Shown: positions 1 through 6,757 of the stretch, piece after piece
How positions within the stretch are numbered: position 1 is the stretch's first letter
Layout: the number at the start of each line of letters is the position of its first letter
NCBI GenBank assembly: GCA_035651635.1
Contig: DASRFK010000186.1
Location: forward strand, 1-27,039
DNA: 27,039 nt
Source: JANXQE01 sp035651635
GTDB taxonomy: Bacteria > Verrucomicrobiota > Verrucomicrobiia > Limisphaerales > UBA8199
Reading direction: 5' to 3'
Program-made: the position numbers and the translations under genes
The notes under the pieces: model-generated
Database searches by the model: none
What the model was told of the DNA's origin: nothing
Seen by the model: only the letters and a program-made list of their open reading frames with translations

Positions 1-1
1 G

Positions 2-322
2 TTCCTCAACCGCGTCGACGACATCATCATCTTCCACAGCCTGGACGAAAAGCAACTCTCGCATATTGTGGAGATTCAACTGGGCCGGTTGGAGAAGCGC
101 CTGTCCCAGCAGCAATTAACCCTCGAAGTGGACCGCTCAGCCAAGCAGTTGATCGCGCAGGAGGGCTTCGATCCTCAGTTCGGTGCGCGGCCATTGAAAC
201 GGGCGATTCAGGATCTATTGCTGGACCCGTTAGCGACGAAGCTGCTGGTGGGCGATTTTAAAGCGGGCGACCGCATCAAGGTGCTTGCCCAGGACGGCGA
301 ACTGGCTTTTGAGAAGAAGTAG
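2..322 (+). CDS. clpB: ClpB/Hsp100 AAA+ disaggregase, C-terminal end (5' truncated by window edge)
   Basis: Only the last 106 codons are present; the reading frame is open from base 2. ClpB is a hexameric ATP-driven unfoldase that rescues aggregated proteins with DnaK. The visible part begins with FLNRVDDIIIFHSL, which corresponds to the sensor-2-proximal end of the second AAA+ module. It continues into the ClpB D2 small domain, with the diagnostic string FDPQFGARPLKRAIQ followed by LLLDPLATKLL and a GDRIKV tail. ClpB and ClpC share this region. The absence of a long extension and the DPLA segment fit ClpB best, but ClpA/ClpC cannot be fully excluded from the C-terminus alone. The gene ends 3 bp before the convergent FtsB-like gene. 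Confidence 0.9.
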   Translation, partial: FLNRVDDIIIFHSLDEKQLSHIVEIQLGRLEKRLSQQQLTLEVDRSAKQLIAQEGFDPQFGARPLKRAIQDLLLDPLATKLLVGDFKAGDRIKVLAQDGELAFEKK

Positions 323-325
323 CGG

Positions 326-649
326 TTAGAAACGCTTCGTCGCGTTGGTGACGGGCGGCTCAAACCGGATCACCGTCTCGCCGGGCTTGGCGTAGCTGAG
401 ACGTTCCCGGGCCAGGCGTTCGACGGCTCGATTGTCATGTTGCAAGGAATCGAGCGAACTGCGCAGCTGTTTGCCAATCTCGACTTGCTTTTGAATGCTG
501 GCCTCCTTGAGCAGGAGCTCTTTACGCAATCGTTCATTCCATTGAATGAGCGGAAAGTACCACACCGCCACGACCAGGAGATAAGCAATAAACAACAGAA
601 AGATTACCAACCGGGTCAACTTATCCCAAACGTTGCCATCGGCAGTCAT
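326..649 (-). CDS. FtsB/DivIC-like septum formation initiator protein
   Basis: A 107-residue bitopic membrane protein starting at an ATG. A short cytoplasmic N-terminus precedes one transmembrane helix (about residues 12-32). A coiled-coil stretch follows (about 36-78; ELLLKEASIQKQVEIGKQLRSS), then the family-typical ending RLARERLSYAKPGETVIRF. This architecture and the R-E-x-L-x-Y-x-K-P-G-E pattern are characteristic of FtsB/DivIC, which bridges FtsL and FtsQ in the divisome and helps activate septal peptidoglycan synthesis. It is convergent with clpB. No other division gene is seen nearby. Confidence 0.85.
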   Translation of the reverse strand: MTADGNVWDKLTRLVIFLLFIAYLLVVAVWYFPLIQWNERLRKELLLKEASIQKQVEIGKQLRSSLDSLQHDNRAVERLARERLSYAKPGETVIRFEPPVTNATKRF

Positions 650-722
650 GTTCGAGCCGATTAAAGCATAGCTAACCTGGAGAGTAAATCTGAATTGATC
701 GAGTTATTTGCTGTCCCTGTGA

Positions 723-1376
723 ATGGATTTATTGCAACACTATCCGGACATGATCGAATCGGTTTTGTTGATTTTTAATGCCAACGGGACGTGGGAACGG
801 ATTGTCCGCGCCGAACGAGGGCTGCTCGCGATACTTCTCAAGTTCCTGCTGCCCCTGCTGCTGGTGACTTGCGCCATCGAAGGCTACGGTCTGACCCACT
901 GGGGCAAACACCAAGTGAGCTCGACCCGGCCCAAAGTCTTTACCCCCGGGGAGGCGGTGGTTTTCGAATCCGGCCAGTTGGTGACTTCACTGGTGCTGGT
1001 GTTCATTGGGGCGGCGGTGCTCAAGTCCATGGGCGGCACCTTCCACGCGCGCAATACTTACCAGCAGGCTTTCACCGTGGTAGCGTACGCGCTGAGTCCG
1101 TTTTTCCTGCTGCGGTTGCTGGACGCCTTTACCCCGGTCTCGCCATGGCTGACCTGGGCGGTGGGCATCTTTCTCGCCCTCGGCGCGCTGTACCATGGTG
1201 TGCCTCAGGTGATGGAACCGGATCCGCCCCAGGCCTTCGGGCTCTATTTGATGACCGCGGTTCTTATGTTTTCCATCACCGGCGTCATGGGCTTCATCGC
1301 CGCCTGGTACCTCCAGGGGCGCTTTACCAAGCTCGAGGCCCTGATTTCGAGCGCGAGCGCCCGCCTGCCGTTCTGA
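723..1376 (+). CDS. Yip1-family multi-pass membrane protein
   Basis: A 217-residue hydrophobic protein. After a soluble start (MDLLQHYPDMIESVLLIFNANGTWERI) there are about five membrane segments, near residues 36-57, 88-108, 118-138, 145-160 and 172-196. The opening pattern, in which a few residues of amphipathic helix contain a W-E-R-I motif followed by clustered helices, matches bacterial Yip1 (PF04893) proteins. Their function is poorly known. Translation probably starts at the ATG at 723. A small ORF follows 29 bp downstream in the same direction and may be cotranscribed. The family call rests on recognition of the fold pattern, not on a catalytic motif. Confidence 0.7.
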   Translation: MDLLQHYPDMIESVLLIFNANGTWERIVRAERGLLAILLKFLLPLLLVTCAIEGYGLTHWGKHQVSSTRPKVFTPGEAVVFESGQLVTSLVLVFIGAAVLKSMGGTFHARNTYQQAFTVVAYALSPFFLLRLLDAFTPVSPWLTWAVGIFLALGALYHGVPQVMEPDPPQAFGLYLMTAVLMFSITGVMGFIAAWYLQGRFTKLEALISSASARLPF

Positions 1377-1405
1377 TCTTAAGCCGACAAAAAACCGAGC
1401 AGTTT

Positions 1406-1660
1406 ATGACCGGAATTGAAAAAGAGATTTTGGGTTCGTTGGAAGAATTGGATCGGGCGGTTCAATCGCTGCGCACGGCCAACCCCAAACCGGATCTGCA
1501 ATCCATTTTCAGTCGCCTCGAACGCCTCACCGACGGATTGCCGCCCGGCACCGATCCCAGCCTGCTGCACTACCTCCACAAAAAGAGCTACGAGAAGGCC
1601 CGACTCCTTCTGGAGGGCCGCGACGCCGAAAATGCACGCGGCGGATGCCGGCACGATTGA
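1406..1660 (+). CDS. Small hypothetical protein (84 aa)
   Basis: Starts at the ATG at 1406, 29 bp after the Yip1-family gene, and encodes a soluble, mostly helical 84-residue protein (MTGIEKEILGSLEELDRAVQSL...). The composition (E, L, R, K with periodic hydrophobics) suggests a short helical bundle or coiled coil. The C-terminal part (LHYLHKKSYEKARLLLEG) is also helical. Its position and spacing suggest it is read with the upstream membrane-protein gene. I do not recognise the family. The longer in-frame extension upstream lies over the Yip1 gene and is unlikely to be used. Confidence 0.6.
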   Translation: MTGIEKEILGSLEELDRAVQSLRTANPKPDLQSIFSRLERLTDGLPPGTDPSLLHYLHKKSYEKARLLLEGRDAENARGGCRHD

Positions 1661-1801
1661 AGCCGGCCCTAAAGGACCGAAACCGAAGCAGACGAGTTGA
1701 CGGCGGATCGTGGATTCAACTCAATTCGGTCACTTCGGCTTGACGCTGCCCGCCCCGTTTGAAGAAGCTTAGGCTCGTCAATTACATCGTTGAGTATTCC
1801 A

Positions 1802-2725
1802 ATGAAATTAATTCGTCTTTTGTTTAGCAGCGTCCTCGCTTTGGCAATGACCGCCGCTTCAAGTGGCCTGGCAGTATCAAGAAAACCGTCCTCGACCGCT
1901 TCAAAAACCGCGCCACACGGAGTGATGGCGCGCACTCCCTACCTGGGGGCAATTGTGGTCGACTCCGCCAGCGGCAGGGTGCTGTTCGAGGACAATGCGG
2001 ATGCCAGGGGATATCCCGCGAGCATGCAAAAGTTGATGGATTTGTTGATCATCCTGGAGAAGGTCGAGCACGGCCAACTCTCGCTGCAGGACCATGTGCC
2101 CGTCAGCGCCAAAGCGGCCAAAACCGGCGGGTCGCAGGTGTGGTTGGCCGAGAAAGAATCGTTCTCAATGGACGACATGCTTTACGCGTTAATGGTGCAG
2201 TCGGCCAACGATGCCGCGGTCGCCGTCGCTGAAAAAGTGGCGGGGTCAACTGACGCGTTCGTCCAGTTGATGAACGCCAAGGCAAAGGAGTTGGGCATGA
2301 ACAACACGGTTTTTCATTCCGTGCACGGGTTGCCTCCCGCGGCGGGCCAGGAACATGACGTCACGACGGCGCGTGATTTCGCCATTCTTTGCCGCGAGGT
2401 CGTGCGTCATCCGGAGGCTTTGCGCTACACCTCGACCCACGAAAAAGCATTTCGCCAAAACGTTCCCGGGCGCACGGTGATGATGCGCACGCACAATCAC
2501 TTGCTGGCGCGGATCGACGGTTGCGATGGTTTGAAGACCGGCTATTTCGCCCAAGCCGGCTTTTCCATTGCGGTCACCGCCGTCCGGCAAGGGCAGCGCG
2601 TGATTGTGGTGGTGCTCGACAGTCCGGACCTCAAGACTCGCGACCGCAAAGCCACCGAATTGGTGGCGAAGGGATTTTCGGCGATGAGTGCGGGCGCGGT
2701 GAAAACCGCCGCCGCTGTAAAATAG
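1802..2725 (+). CDS. D-alanyl-D-alanine carboxypeptidase, peptidase S11 family (DacA/PBP5-like)
   Basis: A 307-residue secreted serine peptidase that trims the terminal D-Ala from peptidoglycan stem peptides. All three penicillin-binding active-site motifs are visible: SMQK (Ser74 nucleophile, Lys77), SAN (134-136) and KTG (245-247). The N-terminus (MKLIRLLFSSVLALAMTAASSGLAVS) is a Sec signal peptide, which argues for the ATG at 1802 over an in-frame TTG 12 bp upstream. The protein stops soon after the transpeptidase-like domain. It therefore lacks the PBP5 C-terminal beta domain and amphipathic anchor, and may be soluble in the periplasm. It converges with proC, with 20 bp between the two stops. 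Confidence 0.92.
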   Translation: MKLIRLLFSSVLALAMTAASSGLAVSRKPSSTASKTAPHGVMARTPYLGAIVVDSASGRVLFEDNADARGYPASMQKLMDLLIILEKVEHGQLSLQDHVPVSAKAAKTGGSQVWLAEKESFSMDDMLYALMVQSANDAAVAVAEKVAGSTDAFVQLMNAKAKELGMNNTVFHSVHGLPPAAGQEHDVTTARDFAILCREVVRHPEALRYTSTHEKAFRQNVPGRTVMMRTHNHLLARIDGCDGLKTGYFAQAGFSIAVTAVRQGQRVIVVVLDSPDLKTRDRKATELVAKGFSAMSAGAVKTAAAVK

Positions 2726-2745
2726 GTAGGGCGCCCAGCCCTCCG

Positions 2746-3564
2746 TCATCCGCCTTGGGCCATCCGCCGTGACTTTTCAGCGGCTGCCCGAACGGCGTTG
2801 ATGATGGTTCCCCTCAATTTACCCCGTTCGAGTTCACAGATTCCCTCGATGGTGGTGCCGCCGGGGCTGGCAACCATGTCCTTAAGCGTTCCCGGATGCA
2901 GCCCGGTTTCCAAAACCATTTTGCCGGCGCCCAGCACGGTTTGCGCCGCGAGCCGTGTCGCGACTTCGCGTGGCAAACCTGCCGCCACGCCCCCGTCGCT
3001 GAGTGCCTCGATCACCATGTAAACATACGCTGGACCGCTCCCGCTTAATCCCGTCACTCCATCCAGCAACGATTCTTTCAACTCGTACGCCAGACCCACT
3101 GTACCCATTAACTTTTGGGCCAATCCGGCATCTTCCCGACGCGCGGCCGCGCCTAACGCAAACGCCGACGCGGATGCTCCGACCAGTGCCGGCGTATTTG
3201 GCATCACGCGGATGACGCGCGCGCCCCCGGGAAGCGCGGCCTCCAGTTGGGCCAAAGTCACTCCGGCTGCAATAGAGATCAAGACATGCTCGGGACTGAA
3301 TCCGTCGCGAACCTGTGCCAGGACCTCGCGAACCTGACCGGGCTTGACCGCCAGTACGAGCGAGCGCGCAAATTTAACCACTTCCTGGTTGGATTCGGTG
3401 ACGCGGGCCCCAGTTTCTTTCGTGAACGTCGCCCGGGCAACTTCGCTCGGATCGCTGCCAAGCAGGTGATCGGGTGAAACGATGCCGCCCCGAACAAATC
3501 CGCCGGCCAACGCGGTGGCCATCTTTCCGGTACCAATAAATCCGAGGGCAAGCTGAGCTGGCAT
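2746..3564 (-). CDS. proC: Pyrroline-5-carboxylate reductase
   Basis: A 272-residue cytoplasmic enzyme that catalyses the last step of proline synthesis, NAD(P)H-dependent reduction of 1-pyrroline-5-carboxylate. The N-terminal Rossmann fold has the signature GFIGTGKMATALAGG (about residues 8-22). The C-terminal dimerisation/catalytic domain carries the ProC signature region LSGSGPAYVYMVIEALSDGGVAAGLPR and later HPGTLKDMVASPGGTTIEG. The length is normal for the family (about 265-280). It is monocistronic here. The region upstream of its start holds repeat sequence and not another gene. Confidence 0.97.
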   Translation of the reverse strand: MPAQLALGFIGTGKMATALAGGFVRGGIVSPDHLLGSDPSEVARATFTKETGARVTESNQEVVKFARSLVLAVKPGQVREVLAQVRDGFSPEHVLISIAAGVTLAQLEAALPGGARVIRVMPNTPALVGASASAFALGAAARREDAGLAQKLMGTVGLAYELKESLLDGVTGLSGSGPAYVYMVIEALSDGGVAAGLPREVATRLAAQTVLGAGKMVLETGLHPGTLKDMVASPGGTTIEGICELERGKLRGTIINAVRAAAEKSRRMAQGG

Positions 3565-3661
3565 GGGCGAGTTGTAACAACACCCTCATAACAGGGAAAG
3601 TGAAAACGCCCGGGCGACCTCCAGGCTGGATATTTCCCAGCACGCGGACTCGTTTCATTAG

Positions 3662-3790
3662 CGGAAACCGGTCTCGTCGTGGCCGGAGGCCGGGGACCTG
3701 GGCTTTTCATTAACACCGCGGCTTCGGCCCGGTGGATCCCGCTGGCGGGAATTCGAAACTGTTTAAACAGTTTCAGAGGCGCCAAATCTC
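3662..3790. repeat. REP-like mosaic with a 20-bp perfect palindrome
   Basis: The 348-bp gap between proC and the histidine kinase has no convincing gene. It contains several hairpins in series: a GGCCGGAGGCC-type stem near 3680, a CACCG...CGGTG stem with a TTCG-type loop (about 3713-3733), CCCGCTGGCGGGAA at 3738-3751, and the perfect palindrome GAAACTGTTTAAACAGTTTC at 3755-3774. The 14-mer at 3738-3751 recurs in opposite orientation downstream of the sulfatase gene (23681-23694), so parts are dispersed repeats. No promoter could be assigned with confidence. Confidence 0.6.
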
Positions 3791-3912
3791 GGCTTGTGAG
3801 TAATTCCTTCTAATACATAAACGCTTTTCGCTAAAGAAAAAGAATTGTATGCCGATAGGGCATTAGCGGCCGGTCGCACTACCTGCGCTGGGCCGTCGCG
3901 CCGTCTTATATT

Positions 3913-5163
3913 ATGCACTACGAAGGAAGGAATTTGGACGAGGCGATTTTTCGCACCATTCAGGCAGGTATTCTCATTGTGGATGCACAGGAGCATAACA
4001 TCCTGGATGCCAACGCCGCCGCCTTGAAACTGATCGGCCGCTCCAAGGACGCGGTGATCGGTCATTGCTGCCACAAATTTGTCTGCCCGGCAGAACAAGG
4101 CAAATGTCCGATCACCGATTTGCATACGACGGTGGACAGCTCGGAACGGGTCCTGCTGGATCTCAACGGGCAGCGAGTCCCTATCCTCAAGAGTGTGGTG
4201 TCGGTGGAACTAAACGGCCGCTCCTGCCTGCTGGAATGTTTCCTGGACCTGACCGAACGCAAGCGCACGGAAGAGGATTTGAAACGGACCCAAGGGGACT
4301 TGCTCCATGCCTCGCGGTTGGCCGGCATGGCCGAAGTCGCGACCAGCGTGCTGCACAACGTCGGCAACGTGCTCAACAGCGTAAACGTCTCCGTCGACCT
4401 CCTGAGCGACCGCCTAAGGCATTCCAAGCTCGCGAATCTGTCCAGGGCGGCGACTCTGCTTCGCGAGCATTCCCAGGACCTCGGAACTTTTGTCACCCAG
4501 CACCCAAAAGGCCAGCAAATACCCGTGTACTTGGACCAACTGGCGGTCTATTTGGTTCAGGAACAAGATGACCTATTAGCCGAGCTCCAGTCCTTGAGAG
4601 CTAATGTCGAGCATATCAAAGACATCGTTGCCGTGCAGCAGAGCTACGCTCAGGTCGCTGGAGTCAAGGAGACCGTCAACCCGGCCGACCTTGTTGAGGA
4701 CGCCCTGCGAATGAATGCGATCGCTCTGGGCCGACACGAGGTGCGGGTCGTACGCGACTTTGACGCTGCTTCGCTGTCGATGATTAATGTGGAGAAACAC
4801 AAAGTCCTGCAAATCCTCATCAATCTCATTCGGAACGCCAAGTATGCCTGCGACGATTCCGGCCGTCAGGATAAGCGCTTGACGATTCGGGTTCGGCAAA
4901 ACACGCAGCAAATCGAGATTGCTCTCGTCGACAATGGAATCGGTATTCCTTCGGAAAACCTCACGCGCATCTTCAACCACGGTTTCACCACCCGCAAGAA
5001 CGGCCACGGTTTCGGCTTGCACAGCGGAGCTCTGGCCGCAAAGGAAATGGGAGGCAGCCTCGATGTGGAGAGCGAAGGCATCGGCCACGGCGCCACGTTT
5101 TTCTTACGGCTCCCCTGTTCGCCCCACGAACCGACCGCCAAACCAACAGAGAGGCGGCAGTAG
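3913..5163 (+). CDS. PAS-domain sensor histidine kinase (orphan, soluble)
   Basis: A 416-residue cytoplasmic kinase with no membrane segment. Residues about 10-118 form a PAS domain containing a Cys-rich motif (HCCHKFVCPAEQGKCPITD, Cys52, 53, 58, 65), suggestive of redox or metal sensing. A short coiled linker (TERKRTEEDLKRTQGDL) leads to the dimerisation helix, with phosphoacceptor His148 in a VLHNVGNVLNS box. This is the non-canonical HNVGN variant instead of HExxxP. The ATPase domain has an N box (NLIRNAKYA, 305-313), G1 (DNGIGI, 340-345), F box (FNHGFTTR, 354-361) and G2 (GHGFGLH, 364-370). No response regulator lies in the window, so the partner is unknown. The ATG at 3913 has no good ribosome-binding site. 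Confidence 0.9.
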   Translation: MHYEGRNLDEAIFRTIQAGILIVDAQEHNILDANAAALKLIGRSKDAVIGHCCHKFVCPAEQGKCPITDLHTTVDSSERVLLDLNGQRVPILKSVVSVELNGRSCLLECFLDLTERKRTEEDLKRTQGDLLHASRLAGMAEVATSVLHNVGNVLNSVNVSVDLLSDRLRHSKLANLSRAATLLREHSQDLGTFVTQHPKGQQIPVYLDQLAVYLVQEQDDLLAELQSLRANVEHIKDIVAVQQSYAQVAGVKETVNPADLVEDALRMNAIALGRHEVRVVRDFDAASLSMINVEKHKVLQILINLIRNAKYACDDSGRQDKRLTIRVRQNTQQIEIALVDNGIGIPSENLTRIFNHGFTTRKNGHGFGLHSGALAAKEMGGSLDVESEGIGHGATFFLRLPCSPHEPTAKPTERRQ

Positions 5164-5241
5164 CCACGACTCAAACCGCGCGAAAAATTCTTTCGGCTTC
5201 AGGGCGATTGGGCCAATAACGGACAATCAGGTTAAAGGCAT

Positions 5242-5871
5242 TCATTTTAAATTTACCAAACCACTTAACCACCTTGGAACCTGCTGGGCGGCCCACTCCA
5301 ACCGGCCCTTTTCGAACACCGCGACCTTGCGGAACGGATTCCTCAAGTCATCGTGGTCGAAGATCAAAACATGAGGCAATTGGCTTATAGCGTCCTTCAG
5401 ATTTGCCATCGTTCGTGGAAACCGCGACACCAACTTGTCAGTCGGCACATCGTGGCCGCCTTGGGACACTCGCATCGCAACCCGTTGCTCCGATATTTCC
5501 GGCCCGGCTATGCCGACAAAGCAAAGCACCACCGTATAACCCGATTGGACCGCCTCCCTGAGAAATCCCAATTTGTCGGCAACGGGATCGGAGAAAACGG
5601 TCTCGAAAACAAAACTCTCCCGTAGCTTAACCAATTCCTGCCGCAGTTGCGTGATGATCTTGGCGGCTTCATAGGCGTCGATTTCCAGCTCCCGTGCGAC
5701 TTCATCCGCGTTGAGAAAACGCAAACCGGCCGGTTTGAGATGGGAATGGAAAAACGTCGTCTTGCCCGCACCATTCGGTCCCACTAAGGCTACGAGCACG
5801 GGCCGTTGGTCCAGAACCTGGCTCAGTTTTGCCAGACCTTCTGATGGCTCGGACTTCCGCCGACCTTTCAC
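5242..5871 (-). CDS. Zeta-toxin-like P-loop kinase of a toxin-antitoxin module
   Basis: A 209-residue P-loop protein with Walker A GPNGAGKT (31-38), an NADE motif (about 54-57), FETVFSDP with Glu90, and a conserved QRVAMRVSQGGHDVP segment (129-143) followed by RFPRTMANL. This arrangement matches zeta-toxin-family kinases. Characterised zeta/PezT toxins phosphorylate UDP-GlcNAc and block cell-wall synthesis, though the substrate here is unproven. It starts with GTG, overlapping the stop of the upstream ParD-like gene by 4 bp (GTGA), so the two are very probably translationally coupled. It lacks the usual epsilon/PezA partner and has a ribbon-helix-helix-like antitoxin instead. A plain AAA ATPase with no toxic role is the alternative. 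Confidence 0.8.
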   Translation of the reverse strand: MKGRRKSEPSEGLAKLSQVLDQRPVLVALVGPNGAGKTTFFHSHLKPAGLRFLNADEVARELEIDAYEAAKIITQLRQELVKLRESFVFETVFSDPVADKLGFLREAVQSGYTVVLCFVGIAGPEISEQRVAMRVSQGGHDVPTDKLVSRFPRTMANLKDAISQLPHVLIFDHDDLRNPFRKVAVFEKGRLEWAAQQVPRWLSGLVNLK

Positions 5872-6248
5872 TTGCGCCCGGACTTGGCTTCCTGAAACTT
5901 GCGGTTCACGAACCTGCCGGTCGTGCGTCTGCCATTGGCCTCGATCCTCACTAGCAATCCTGGCGAGTCAGGCATCGGTTCGTAATGGGGATAAGGCAAC
6001 GAGGCAAGATGTGCAGCGAGGCGCTTGTGACCCTCCGCCGAGTCGATCGAATTGAGGCACGCTGAAAGAGGCCTGGCTTTCCCGGCTTTGCAAAGCGACA
6101 GCATTTGATCGCCACGCAACAGAGTCTCAACAGCGCGACCCAGCCTGGCCCAAAATTCGATTTGGCCGGCAATGGACCGCTGGGTCGCCTCACCCATCAA
6201 GCGAGCGTCCAGGACCAGCGCATCGGAAACCTTCACCGGTTGACTCAT
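5868..6248 (-). CDS. ParD-like antitoxin
   Basis: A 126-residue protein and the first gene of the two-gene module. The N-terminal part (VKVSDALVLDARLMGEATQRSIAGQIEFWARLGRAVE, residues 5-41) is the hallmark of the ParD-like antitoxin family. It has a short beta strand followed by two helices, as in ribbon-helix-helix DNA-binding proteins. The C-terminal half (about 60-126) is basic and ends in a segment resembling a small beta domain (GLLVRIEANGRRTTGRFVNRKF), which may contact the toxin. The gene begins 6 bp after a predicted -10 box, and an inverted repeat suitable for autorepression lies across that promoter. The family recognition is good, but pairing and activity are inferred from the overlap. 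Confidence 0.8.
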   Translation of the reverse strand: MSQPVKVSDALVLDARLMGEATQRSIAGQIEFWARLGRAVETLLRGDQMLSLCKAGKARPLSACLNSIDSAEGHKRLAAHLASLPYPHYEPMPDSPGLLVRIEANGRRTTGRFVNRKFQEAKSGRK

Positions 6249-6254
6249 GCCCTC

Positions 6255-6283
6255 ACGGTAGCAAAATGCTACCCAAATGTCAA
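6255..6283 (-). promoter_or_regulatory. Promoter and operator-like inverted repeat of the toxin-antitoxin module
   Basis: Read on the minus strand, a consensus -35 TTGACA (6278-6283) is followed by exactly 17 bp and a -10-like TACCGT (6255-6260). A perfect inverted repeat, GGTAGCA-AAA-TGCTACC (6257-6273), overlaps the spacer and -10, as expected for an antitoxin operator. The -10 lies only 6 bp before the antitoxin ATG, so the likely start point falls at or next to the A of the ATG and the mRNA would be leaderless or nearly so. The elements are read directly; their function is inferred. Confidence 0.65.
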
Positions 6284-6468
6284 TAATCGATTGAAGGGCT
6301 GTAAGGTCTTGGAGTCCTTGAGAGCACTTGCTTTCTGAGTCGCGTTATCCTGACATTGCTTGGTTTTGGCCTTGCCGGACGGTTGAAAACGAATAGCCTA
6401 GGGCTTCGCAAAATTCGCGAAAGACTATGAAAAATCCAACGATTCTCAACGGTCTTTCAAGAGCGACA
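6284..6468. other. Non-coding spacer before tRNA-Val
   Basis: This stretch separates the minus-strand toxin-antitoxin promoter from the plus-strand tRNA. I see no gene and no clean promoter. A TATGAA hexamer near 6427 is a possible -10 for the tRNA, but its -35 is not recognisable. Confidence 0.4.
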
Positions 6469-6543
6469 GCGCGCTTAGCTCAGCGGTAGAGCACTTCCTT
6501 CACACGGAAGGGGTCGTAGGTTCAAACCCTACAGCGCGCACCA
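6469..6543 (+). tRNA. tRNA-Val (anticodon CAC)
   Basis: A complete cloverleaf can be drawn by hand. The acceptor stem is GCGCGCT/AGCGCGC. The D arm is GCTC-AGCGGTA-GAGC. The anticodon stem is CTTCC/GGAAG with loop TTCACAC, giving anticodon CAC (valine). The variable loop is 5 nt, and the T arm is GTAGG-TTCAAAC-CCTAC. The discriminator A and the 3' CCA are encoded. No integrase or duplicated tRNA end is present nearby, so nothing suggests use as an attachment site. Confidence 0.95.
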
Positions 6544-6668
6544 TTCTCCCTTGCTGAAATTTGCTGCCCGGATTGGCATCCATGGGGAACCTGCCCACCA
6601 CGAAACCCGGCTGCTTGAACTCCGCGGCTATGGGAGCCGCGCGCTTGGTTCGTTCCGGAATTGAAATG

Positions 6669-6723
6669 CGCAATCGTTTCGCCAACCTTTAGTCGTCCGT
6701 TGGTCAGACCCGAAACGATTGCG
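6669..6723. promoter_or_regulatory. 13-bp inverted repeat upstream of the GloVer gene
   Basis: CGCAATCGTTTCG (6669-6681) and its exact reverse complement CGAAACGATTGCG (6711-6723) are separated by 29 bp and end 34 bp before the GloVer-protein ATG. In RNA this would form a stem in the leader; as DNA it could be two half-sites. There is no T-run after it, so it is not a typical terminator. The role is unknown. Confidence 0.4.
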
Positions 6724-6757
6724 AATTCGAAAGGTCGGCGTTTTGAAAAGGCAAATC

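Noticed and set aside
6469..6543. tRNA-Val as an integration (att) site
   Set aside because: No integrase, no duplicated tRNA 3' end and no island boundary in the window.
6500..6685. Minus-strand ORF ending ...MVRAVGFEPTTPSV
   Set aside because: It reads across the antisense strand of tRNA-Val, another known false ORF type.
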